Positions 25,426 to 37,500 of a stretch of 64,000 bases of DNA are shown here, piece by piece (positions within the stretch are counted from its first letter, which is position 1; every line of letters begins with the position of its first letter). The DNA comes from Apostichopus japonicus (taxonomy: Eukaryota > Echinodermata > Holothuroidea > Aspidochirotida > Stichopodidae): positions 27,217,398 through 27,281,397 of the forward strand of contig NC_092577.1 in NCBI RefSeq assembly GCF_037975245.1, in the 5' to 3' direction. Under the pieces are notes generated by a model. The model saw only the letters and a program-made list of their open reading frames with translations. It was not told the origin of the DNA and did not search any database. The translations under genes were made by a program, and so were the position numbers.

Positions 25426-26274
25426 TAGTGTTTGCACGTCGTATCCGGGTACCCACTCGACGCGATACTACCCAGTTCCTAATTTATTACCCGAATCCTA
25501 CGCATAGTGCGATATTTTTTATTTTGCAAATGGATGGTTAGGCAAGATTTTCCCATTGACTTAGTGTGGTGTTAGGCTACCATGTGGTCTCATATTTTGT
25601 TTTTTGCAAACCAATGGTTTAGCAAGATTTTACCAAATGTTGACTTAGTTTGGTGTTAGGCTAACATGTGGAAGAAATTGAAAGAATTCTCACAATTATT
25701 ATTTATTCATTCGTTTATTTCATAGAAGGAAAGACTGACAAGGAATTTTACGAGATGTCACTAATGGATTATAGACAGGATTTACTAAAAAATAATAATC
25801 GCATGGCTTTTAACTAAACGTTTATTCCAGATGCGACCAATTTGTGAAAGTCGCGGCTAATGCGAACCCTGGACCTGCATAATAGAAAGTATATGTAAAA
25901 ACTGTTTAAGAGCTAAATTGGATATTAATATGGTCTGATCCAATAGATTTGGAGAGCAAACATAAGCAGCGGTGGCAGTGCGATGTTAGTAGTGATGTAA
26001 ATTATATGAAGTTATTAACAAGTTAATGAAAGAAACAAAAGCAAATAGAAATTATTGAGGAAGGATTTATACCTTATCTTACACCTACATATTTGAACAT
26101 GAAAACATTGTCAGTGGAGAACATAATTAATTAATTTATTATAGCATACAATATGTAATTTCTTGAAAATCGCCATACACGAGGGTAAACAATTTTTTTC
26201 CCGGGTACCGGATACCCGACGGGTAATGGCTCTCGGGTACCCGGTTCCCGATTGTTGGATCTGTGTAAACACTA
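25426..26274. mobile_element. hAT-type non-autonomous element with perfect 8-bp TSD
   Basis: The element starts TAGTGTTTGCACGTCGTATC and ends GATCTGTGTAAACACTA, so the tips TAGTGTTT/AAACACTA are inverted. It is flanked on both sides by GTAAGGTT, a perfect 8-bp target duplication (25418-25425, 26275-26282). Subterminal GGGTACCC and GGATACCCG motifs recur at both ends. The 849-bp body has no transposase. A second, shorter copy lies at 61502-62117. Confidence 0.9.
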
Positions 26275-26342
26275 GTAAGGTTGCCTGCTGTATTGTTGCT
26301 AGTTAATAATTGAAGGTGCGTCAATTACGAAGGTGAGTCAAT

Positions 26343-28516
26343 TATGAAGCCTTACGATACTACTTATAGTAGTAGTACAGATCAGTGTTCAAACTAGTAA
26401 TAATTATAAGCTTAATTTTGGTTGCTTTGGTACTATCATGAATTTGGACATTACATCAAAATTGATACACTGTCATAGTCTTCTGACTATACAGTACAAC
26501 ATAAGCCAAGTGAATGATCCCAATTTCATTCAGATCCCAATTTCATTTCACATTACATATGCTGAGGGAGCTTCTCCCGGTGATATTTTGCACTATAGCT
26601 ATCATGGAAGAGCGTAAATTGTATTCCAAACATGCCTGCCATGCACTGAAAAAAATCACTACAGATCATGCAAGTATCCAGTATATTGTACATAAACCTT
26701 CACAGTTTAGAAATGCATGGTGTAAACAGGTGAACTTCCTTCATATATAAATCTTTGATTTCAATGATTTCCAGTTTCAAAAGTTTGCCAAACAATTTTC
26801 AAAGTTGTCTTCATGGGTTTTTTCCCTTTCCTGGAAGGTACAGTAGTCTTTCCATGTCCTAAACTTAAAACAAAATAGTTCACATCTTGGTGATGTAAAA
26901 TTAGAACATTTTCAAGACAAGATGCAAACCATTTTTGATATGACTGAGTTTTACTTTGACATAAAAGCATCCTTTGGCCTGAAGTGTATTTCACAACAAT
27001 ATAGTGTGTCCAATGTTATCAAAGGTGGGCATAGTTTATTCTGTCAAAGCATTAATTTTCTGACATTGAAATGTTAAAATGAACAAATGTGGGTTCCCAT
27101 GTTACAAAAAAGTTAAAAAACAGTCAAAATTTATCATTTTTTGTGCTTCTGTGAATTAACTAGCCCATACAAAACTCTGCATGCATTTATTATGGTGTAA
27201 TGTGATCAAACTTTGAGGAAATCATGTAGTTGATGAATATGGAAAGGTTAAGGTGCCGTAAAAATATTGATTTTTGTATTGTGAAAGTGGACTAGCAGAT
27301 TTCAACAAAATGATTAATTGCTCAGTAATATATTAACAATTTCCTTAAATCAAGTAAGTGAGGAATTCAACATAGTGATGCAAAATGACAAACCTATTAT
27401 CAAATATAACAATTTGCCATAGAATGATAAATTGATTACATAATATATTCACCAATTCAACATTGTGCAGTAAATTGATGGATTACATTCAAAATATCAT
27501 CATTTCAACAATTTTGTCACAAAATGATAAATTGATCACTTAAGAAAATTTTGTGACATAAACAATTTGTAGCAATTGATGAATTGCAGAAAAAGATCTA
27601 ACATTTTGATTGCACCTTAATGTTTCCATATTAGTGGAAGGATTAAACTAAAACAAGGAACAAATTCAATGACATCATGACTGCTAACCATGGAAAGAAC
27701 AGTTGTACTTTCATCATAGGAAAATTACTTTATACTGTACCTCTGTACCATGAATGGATCATGGTAAGGTCTAGACAATGCAAGTGCATTTGTAATTTTT
27801 AATGGGATCTTTGCAACATTGGGGTATGCCTGCACCCAAAGCTTCAAGTCGCACCAACTGGTTTAAGCTCCTAGGCCTCATCTTTGTTTTCAGAAGTCAC
27901 TGACATGTGCATATTGTGGAAATTTTAGTTTTGAGATTGATGCAAGGCACTGATTACTCAAATTAAGATCTACAGATGTGAAAGTCTTAAAAATGAAAAG
28001 ATGTGTGTTAGAGTATGTGTGTGTAGCCACTTAAAACAGTATCAGATCTCAAAGTTGGCTTACGTTAAAGGTACTTTGCGGTAAGCAGAGATCAGATTTG
28101 GTAAACCTTATAAGCATGACACGGTCTGTGACAGCACCTTGCATGGGAAGGAGGGGAAATCGTTATGTGGAATCAGCTAGTAGATACCATGGTGTAGGAT
28201 GCCACAGTTTAAGATAAACAAGTTAACAGCCCTGAAGCAGTGTACTGGTACCGGTATGCTTTAATCTTCATGCTTGAAGGTATCAGGGTTTTTGTCCCCC
28301 CCATCCACCCCTTCCCCTTGTTGTGCAAGGTAGAGTGAAGTTTCATTTCTTATTTCATTAGAAATATAATTCTGGGACCAAGTAAAATTGATTGCCATGG
28401 TTTGCTTATACAATAGCCTTGCAGGTATATATTGACTTTTTCTATGTTTAATTTTGATATTTTCCATTGTTGTTGTCTGTGATTAGAGAACCAAATTTCT
28501 GACGGTCGTTTGAGTA
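26343..28516. other. Region upstream of ABHD13
   Basis: No coding exon was recognised. The sequence is AT-rich with repeated AAAATGATAAATTG phrases between 27400 and 27560. Just before the ABHD13 start, TCTGTGATTAG at 28476-28486 could be an acceptor for a short 5' UTR portion of the first coding exon, implying an unseen untranslated exon upstream. The true transcription start cannot be placed. Confidence 0.4.
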
Positions 28517-31500
28517 ATGGTGAAACAAAGCTTCCATGCTGTCGAGAAAACCAACATAGAAATTCAAGCAGAGGATCTGGTTCCTCTCATTGAAGAGGAC
28601 ACACCTTCAAGTAAAAAAGGGTCGGAGATGAGGGGATGTCGCACCATCGTGAAAGATGTCCTCGGAGCTCTGATCCATACTATATGGGGCTGGAGTGGGC
28701 CTGGGACGCTCATTGCTGTTCTCTGTTATTATCACCTTGGAGGTGGTGTCTTACTCTTCTTGATTGTGTTCATAACTTGTCTTGGTATGTTTTAAAAGTT
28801 ATGATTAATTTTGCCGATCAAACTTATTTAGTTTAATAATGATTTGACCATACAAAATTGTCCCAGAAAGTATACAAACTGTAAAATGTATTACAGCAAC
28901 TGTTCAGGGCATTTGATCATCATCCTTAAAACATAGCACCACCAAGTGCTGGGATACCCTCACTATTCTGTCTTCCCGTGAAATGTGGAGTGCATAATTT
29001 CCTTTTTATACAGTATAAGTTTATTTATTATATCATAGGAGGTAAGTGGCCCCTTTGTCTCATGCGCAAGGTTATACCCACTATGAAGAACTAAGTTTTG
29101 CATAGCAAAGTAAACCAGAACCTCAATAAATGTCTTCTTGATATCTTGTAGAAAGCAAAAGAAATACATGTGGTGGTGATTACATTGTGTGTGTGCATGG
29201 CTTGTACTGTAAGCAAGGGTACTCACCTTGCAAATAGCTTGGAACTTTGTTTGTAGATTCCTGTTAGTAAAGTTTTGGCTGTTTTCATTATTGGGGGGGG
29301 GGGTTCGAATATCATTTGAAGTCACAAGTGGCCAAAAAAAGAAAACCATGTAAAATGTAACACTTATAGCATTTCACCTGGTCCTTATCAGCTGTCACAC
29401 TTGGTTTGAGCATCAACCTTGGGATCAATGTTGTCTGTTATCTCCAATGATCTCAGATATGACCTAAATCTCTGTGATATACTAAATGATTTTACTTAGA
29501 TATGATATGCTTAAGATTTTACTGAAGATAACAAAAAAGGTTCCATTGGTACATTAGTTTCCACCATAGAAAAAAAAATTTAGTAATTTTGTGATAAATA
29601 ACATTAAAATGCATATTATCATGTTAATGTTATTTGCTCCTGCTAGGTTTGCTGTACAATGGCCAGGATTTGTTACTCTACTACCCAGATCAGCCAGATT
29701 CTTCAAGGGTGTTCGTACCGTCTCCTTCAGTTGTCGGTATACACTCATCTCAGTATGAAAATATTTTCATACAAACAGCAGACAATGTTAATATAAATGC
29801 TTTACTTATGAAGCAAGCACCATCGGTGATTCCATTGGTGCCCACCATCTTGTTCTTTCATGGAAATGCAGGGAATATCGGTCATAGGTAAGTTTGTCAA
29901 TGGAGTGATAAATTAATTCAGATCAATTATCTTCAATGTTACATAAAATGTCATCCGAGGGAAGGAATCATAAAACCAGGGGTTCCAGTTACTGCTGTCC
30001 ATAAAGGATGCATCTCAACAATTAGTAACTGGATTGGTATGTAGATCCTCCTGGTAGTACACAAACTGTATCATTATTAGTAGGGGTGGGAGGTCATTAG
30101 GTACTGTTATTTTCTGCACAAGGTACTTTCCGCTGACAAAAAAACGGTGCTGTCCGCACACCAAAATTTGTCAGCAGAAAACAACATGGTTTTCAGTGGA
30201 AATACCGTTTTTTTTATGGAGGAGCAGAATGGCGTATCGAAGTGATTCGGCACATTGAAATGAATGAGGAGAATGGAGAACGAAAGAATTTGGCTGGAGA
30301 AGGATAGAATTTGGCTGGAGCAGGATAGAATTTGGCTGGAGCAGGATAGAATTTGGCTGGAGCAGGATAGAATGTGGCTGGAGCAGGATAGAATTTGGCT
30401 CCAAGACTAAGATTTTCAGGATAGATTAGGTTTCGGAAGAGGAATGGTGATTGAGTACAAATGGCGGGAATAATTATATTTACTTAATCAGCGTCACCTT
30501 ATTTGGCTGTAGTTATCAATATAGCGTGAAAAAAGTGAAATCGAGCTGTATGGAATAATTTGGTCTTGCTAAGTTTCATCCTTATTAAGTAGACTGCATT
30601 TTAAGACTACTTATTCCATGTTTATGCCGGCCTCCTATTGCCTTTTATGACGACCGCCACCGCCTTGTACTGATTTAAATTATAAGCAGCTTAACTTCCC
30701 TGACATTCACTCAGTCTAACCATCCTTCTTGACTTTCTTTAATACTCTCCCATCTTATTTTTATCATCCTGGATTTGGTATCCTAAAATTGTTGAAAAAA
30801 CAGTGTTGTATACATGTATGCTAAGTGAAAAAAAAGTTGTTTTCGGCACAAGAATGTTTTAAGCTGACAGTATTCAGCGGAAAGACAGTGTGTGGAGAAT
30901 AACTGAAACTGAGGTCATTTGGGGTCAGAAAAACCTTGTAAACATTGAAGCTGCAAAATAAATGCTTGGATGAACTTAAGACTCTATGCATAGCTCTACA
31001 TTAATGAATGCAAGCACCTTATTGAAATTGGTGGAGGTTGAAGGTCATGTGAGATCAACAGAGGACGTTGTCTACAAACCTAGTAAACATGATAACAGCT
31101 TTGTTGAACTTCCTTGATGTAGTATGTCGATTTTCAGTAAAGTGTACACAATGCTTGTCGTAACTGATGGAGGACAAAGGTCAACAGAAATGAAAGGCTG
31201 GATAGCGTTTAAAAAATGTGTCATGTTTGATGTTGTGAAGTTACAAAAAATTCCATTAAAGTGATAGAGGTTATTAGATCAACAGAGGTCAATGTCTGAA
31301 AAGCATGTAAACAATACATAAAAAAGGATGGCTTGTTTGAACTTCATAAAGATATAGTTATAAAGAGCCATCTTAGTGGGTAGAAGAACCCTATATCTTT
31401 GTAAGTAGGTGAAAGGTCATCTAAGGTCAAGAGGTAATGCCTGAAAAAATTCTTAAAACTAATTCCAAAATTAAGTGTGGAGGAACTCCATACATTATAT

Positions 31501-34500
31501 GATTACATGATACCTATTGATTTCTGTGGTCATTGAATGTCAACACTGGTAAAAGTCTCCAACTTTGAAGAGTGGATGAAGTTCATACTTTGCATGTGGA
31601 TTTACTTGGCTACAAGAACCCTGTACTTCTGTGTGGAGATCAAAGTTCATTTGAGGTCATTAGAGGTCAAAGTCTGAAAATCTTCAATGCAAGATAACTC
31701 AAAAAGATATTTAAATTAACTTCATACATGGTGTGTGGCTCTACCATTTTGAGTACTCAAATATCATGCAAAGGTCAAAATATATGCTCCAAAAGTAAAA
31801 CTTGGATGAATTTCTAACTATAAGAACTGTCTATGCATGGAAACAGTAAATGCTGTATTATAATGTTAATGTGGCTTTCTGGTTTATATCTTTTGTAGAT
31901 TAATCAATGCTGCCATCTTTCATTCGTTATGCCACTGCAATGTTTTACTGGTTGAGTACAGAGGGTATGGCAAGAGTGATGGAGATCCTTATGAGGAAGG
32001 TATGTCCAATAACAACTTTTATCTCTCTCAATCTCTCCTATAAGAGAGAAAAGTTGTTATTAAATAATAAAAATCAGGAATGTCTACTTCTGTTAATTTA
32101 ATGTGGTAGTATCTGCATGAAAACATAAATAACATAGGGAAAAACATATTATCTTAAATTAACCATTGTGAATAGAATTGTGTTGTGGCAAAAAGGAGAA
32201 CTTGTTGTTTGTCATTGAAATCTGAGTTAAATAATACTTTCTAACATCAAAATATTCACAAAGTTTGAAAGTTAACTCTGACATTCTTTAACCTTGATAG
32301 CTTCTAAATCTGTGTAGGTAGACATACCCTGTAACTGTTTCCCATCTATTTATTGTGATATGCCATTTTACTATAGACATTTACTATTCAGCAGCTACTA
32401 TTAAGCTATTAAGCAGAATTACTTTATTGCACTTTGTTCTTTCATAAATGGTCCCACCAGAAAGTAAACTTGTTTTCTTTGAATTTCATCCAATGTTACT
32501 TGCTGTACACACATTTGCTGCCATTATGGTCTCATCAAAATATTTTATCTGGGAAAGATAAATTCTACATGTTTTTGGCAACTTGTACTGTGTATATATG
32601 GTACAAGACCAGGGTTACATTACATCCTGATTAATTGTGATTGTCTTGATTTTGCATTGAAAATATATTGTCCCTCTGGCAAACTAAATGGTTCCAAATT
32701 TCTAAAGGTCTTTGTGATGGTAAAAAAGATATCACTGCTTTTATGATACATAAACTAACAAAAGTATGCATCACTATACATGACCATTTCAGAAGCATTA
32801 TGTAATAATTTCAACACACAAATCTAACTGATGGCTGCATAGTAGGCCCACAAGATTGGTGGGAAAAGCTGTGTGAAACTTGGGCAACATAGTTGCAACG
32901 GAAGCAGGTCACTTCGCCCAACAACCATTTCGCCCAACTGCCATTTCGCCCAAACTTACTTATTATGACCAGGCTGGTTGGGCGAAATGGCAGTTGGGCG
33001 AAGTGACTAGAAAGCGTTGCAACAAGTGCTAACACTAACATTAATGTAGCTTGTTTTGTGATGTTTAGCACTCCAGTGAAGTTAAATAACATTGTTTAGA
33101 TCATACAGCTTAACTTGGTTAGCATTAACATGTCAGTGTCCCTCTGGACACCGTGTCCCTCTGGACACTGTTTTCCTTCTGGACACTGTTTTCCTTCTGG
33201 ACACTGTCCCAGTTTTCGACCAAATAAATACGGTAACCCTATGGAGAATCTAGAGAATGATGGCAGTCATGCAGGGTTCGGCTATACAAATTTGCTACCG
33301 ATTCTAATGATACCTGTTGGTGTATTGCTATAAGGATATTGCCTTTTATCTATTTTATTTCTGCAGGCATGTATAAAGATGCTCAAGCCGCTCTTGATTA
33401 CTTGCACAATCGAAGCGATATAAATTCTAACTTCATCTTTGTCTTTGGGCGTTCCCTTGGGGGTGCTGTTGCCATAGACCTTGCATCCAAGCCAAGAAAC
33501 AGAGGTAAAATTCGAGGACTGATTCTAGAGAATACTTTCACCAGCATTCCAGATATGGGCAGACATCTCTTTAGATTGGATCTGATTAAGTGGATCCCAT
33601 TATTTATTGTAAAAAACAAGGTGAGTAGAAAGTTCCTGCTTCAGTAATATGCTTTTGCTCATAATTAATAATGATAGTGTGCAGGCGCGTAGCCAGGAAT
33701 TTGCCAAGGGAGGGGCGAAAATGTAGGCAAACTATCAGAGCCGTAGATACGGCATTGCAAACTATCTAAGCGTAGCGCCACCATGGTTGGCGCGAAGTGT
33801 ACAAGACAGTTTTGGCTGAAAGTGCCTCCCAGATCGCTGGAAATGGCACTTCCCAGGCCCTGTAAGTTGCATCTTAGCATTTTCTCTTTTTACTAGCGAT
33901 ATCATAAAACCATTATAAAAAAATTTTAAAAATATGCTCAAGGGGGGTGGGGCGGCTTCCTCCTTCGCCCCTACCCCCCTTGGCTACGCCCCTGATAGTG
34001 TGGATCTGTCAGTGTCATTTCTTCATCTCCTCCACCCTGTCCGCCATTCTCATATAATGAATATCTTATGACATATTACATTGTTGGTATAACTTGTCAT
34101 GGATGGTAATATCCTATGACATAGGTGGTATCATATGACATATTACAGAGTTGGTGTAGCTGGTTATATAAATCATAATAATTTAATATCCTGTGACATA
34201 TTACATAGTTGGTATAGCTGGTTATATAAATCATAATAATTGAATATCCTGTGACATATTACATAGTTGGTATAGCTCGTCTTGAATCATAATAATATAA
34301 TAACATAGTTGTTATAGTTGGTCATTGATGTTTTGATCCTGTAAACATTCAAGTCCTCAAGATCATTGATGGTCTTGAATCATAGAGCTAGTGCACAACT
34401 TACAACAGAGTCTTAGTTCACACACATCTCTAGCAATCCGAAAAAACCAACAGTTACTAAATCTCATGACTCCTCCTTCTGTTGGAAGTAGAGTTCATAG

Positions 34501-37500
34501 TAGCTATCCGTGCATCAGATTTAAAGGGGTCCTTTGAGCACATTCACTTTTAACAATTCATATGTATTACCATGCATGTTGATCAAACTTGAACAATGTA
34601 GGCTTAGACTTGGATATTCAGCATTGTAAGGAACGCCGGGTTCGTAATATTTTAATCATTGTTTTGATCAGAAAATGCCTTGAGTTGAGACAATCTATGA
34701 ATTTTGTGCTTACATCTCTGATTCTGAAAAGGATATTTCATCTCACAGTATGTTTCTTCTCTCTGCATTAAGAGTTGCTAACGTAAAATGTGCATTCATA
34801 CCACAGTAGTTTCTGTTGCAAATTTTTTCGCGGTCCAATTTACCACGTGCTTCAGTAAATTTTATTTTGGTGCAACATTGTAAACTTCTGTACTGTAGAA
34901 CATTGAAGTTTGATTTTTAATCGACATTGCGTAAACAGCTATTTACATAAATCTACTGTAATTTTCGTACAGATGATTGCATGCAAAGAGCTCAGGATAA
35001 ATGTTGGATCAGGTTTTGATGATGCACATGTGTAGTTGAAAATGTAGTTCGAACAGGCATGTACATGCAGTAGTACAGTGAACTGTGTGGAATTAGTGAG
35101 AGATACGCACACTGTTGGTACAGTGATTTTTGAAGAGTTGTTGGAATCGCTGCAAGGTCAAAGCACGGAGCGACTACGGAGATGGCGAGTAGGGTAGTAC
35201 AAGGGCGGATGAAGGAGGGGGTATACCTTGTTTGAAACGGCAGGGTGGGCGAAAGGAGTAGGCCAGGCCGCCCCTGTCAAACAGCGAAGCTAAGGCACTG
35301 AGCCATCTGCCCAATATATTGTGTATAACATTCACAAAAGTGTAGGTAATTATACTACACTACACTACACTAGTAACAGTAGGTAATACTATGAACGCAA
35401 CTGGTGTTCGATCAGGAAGCAAGCTTTTCTTTACGGGACACAAACTTTTTGGGGGGCTTGCGTCCCTGGGACGCAACCATTTTTTCTCTAATAACATTAC
35501 TGGATCTTCACAATTAGCTGGTGAACCAATTTTCTCCTCTTCCTCAGTTCTTTTCTATGTCGAAGATATCAAGAGTGAGGATGCCAACATTATTTATATC
35601 AGGAGCTGCTGATGAACTTGTTCCTCCTGATATGATGAAGATTCTGTTTGAGGTTAGACTTAATACACAGTATTATTAACTGTTTATCTTAATAAGATAC
35701 CACCCTCCATGGCCTGTGAGAAAGTACACCACTAGAGTACTTACTTTTATGGATGCAAACTCAGTGCAGCCAGAGATGACATCCAACATCATGGCTCCCC
35801 GATAAACTGAATGAAATTGTGAGAATTACTTGCTTTTTTGATTGGCTGATGCTTCTGTCTTGTGTGAAATTGTAAATGCTTTAACTTGTGCATTGGTCAC
35901 TTTCAGTTATCATCCTATAGGATATAGGACAGCATTGTTACGAACGCAGGATTCTGCGTCTGGGACGCAATGTTTTGGCCAGGGTCGCAAAATCTTCAAG
36001 TTGCTTGCGTCCGGCAGACGCAAACTTTTTTTTTTAGAAAACAAACCCCAAGTACACATATACAAGTAGGTCAACTGGAAAAAAAAAAAATTTTTGAATG
36101 AACATCTTTCATTATTTCTATCAACCAGAATGCCAGTGGGCTTATTGTGATTCCTTGCCTAATGAGATTATAATCCCAAGCTTTCATCATTGTTGATTAA
36201 ATTGAACAGCAAGGTTCTTTCACTGACTGTGGACCTACCTACTAAATATGTTAACTTACCATGTTTACAAGCTATAATTTGAAAAAATCAACTCAAGCCC
36301 TGCCCCCTAATAAATGTGCATAATATCACATTGAACATACACAGGTGCGTATCCAGGGGGGGGCGTTGGGGGCGCGCGCCCCCCGGGTAAGGAAAAGAGG
36401 AGAGAAAAAAAAGAGAAGAAAAAAGGGAAAAGGAGGGGAAAAAGAAAAGGAGGAGAGGAAGGAAGGGAAAAGAAAAAGAAAAAAGAGAGAAAAAGGAGAA
36501 ACGGGGGAGTAGAAGATAGCCAAGACCTCAGGAAGAGAAAGATCCCTATTATATACACAGGGTAGCCAGTGACAGATCAAGGATTACGGAGGGGGTGTGC
36601 GCCTCACCCTACCCCTTACCCCGACAACTCCATTTTTGACGTTTCCGTTTTTCCTCTCTCACTAATGTACTTGAACTCGGAGAACATAACGCATTTCGGG
36701 AAGGGGGCGACCGCCCCCCCCCCCCCCCGAGCAAATTTTCTTTATGACATCGCTAGTAATTTCAAAATAGACAATGCTTAGATGCAACTTACAAGGCCTG
36801 GGAAGTGTCATTTCCAGCGATCTGGGAGGCATTTTCGGCCAAAATTTTTCTTGTACGCTTCGTGCCAACTCATGGTGGCGCTTCGCTTAGATAGTTTGCC
36901 TACAGGCTTCGCCCTCCCTTGGCAATTACTCGCTACACGCCTGTTCGAATTTGTAAAGCAAAGAGCAGATATAACATCATATCAATGAGCATTGAAATGC
37001 ATGTTCCACGATGTACAGCCTCAAAAACTGTCAATGTGTGTAGTCAAAGGCGTAGGAGCCAGATTGGATTTGGGGGCTGTAATGACTTGCCCGAAAAAAA
37101 AGCCAAAATTTTTCGCGCACGAAGCGCCCATTCAACATGTCGATGCCAATATCATATAGGCAAGATCGGTCATTACATTGTATGGCATCGTCTACCTTAC
37201 GGTCCGTCAAAGTTGCACAGTATACCGCCAGATGCTAATGTAAACAACCAAATGTCTTATGTAGATAGAGAAAAAGCATACAGATCCATTTATGTCAAAA
37301 CTCTCTTTTACAGTAGTAATGTCGGCCAAGCTATATTTTTCTATATTGGTTGTCTATAGATTGAATTTTGTGCAACATTATGGGTATGTTTTCAAGTGAT
37401 TTTATTCACGAGAAAAGTGAATTTTCAAATTCTCAACAAGTAATGGGCTTAAAACCTTGAAAAGTCGGGCTTTCGGATATTGTGGGCCGTGACGTAGAAT

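Larger units (their letters stand above)
24281..26342. mobile_element. Inverted-repeat element of about 2.06 kb, host to a nested hAT
   Basis: Segments 24281-24308 and 26315-26342 are 28-base inverted copies with a single mismatch. Each holds two direct copies of TTGACGCACC (one is TTGACTCACC on the right). The pair encloses 2 kb that includes a shorter inverted repeat (24731-25006) and a complete hAT element (25426-26274). Without that hAT the host element is about 1.2 kb. No target duplication was identified and no coding region recognised. Confidence 0.6.

Noticed and set aside
30171-30404. Minus-strand frame with repeated ILLQPNS
   Set aside because: It is a product of the 21-bp tandem repeat; no coding signal.
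36307-36580. Phe/Leu/Ser/Pro-rich minus-strand frames
   Set aside because: They are translations of a purine-only low-complexity tract in a MITE composite.
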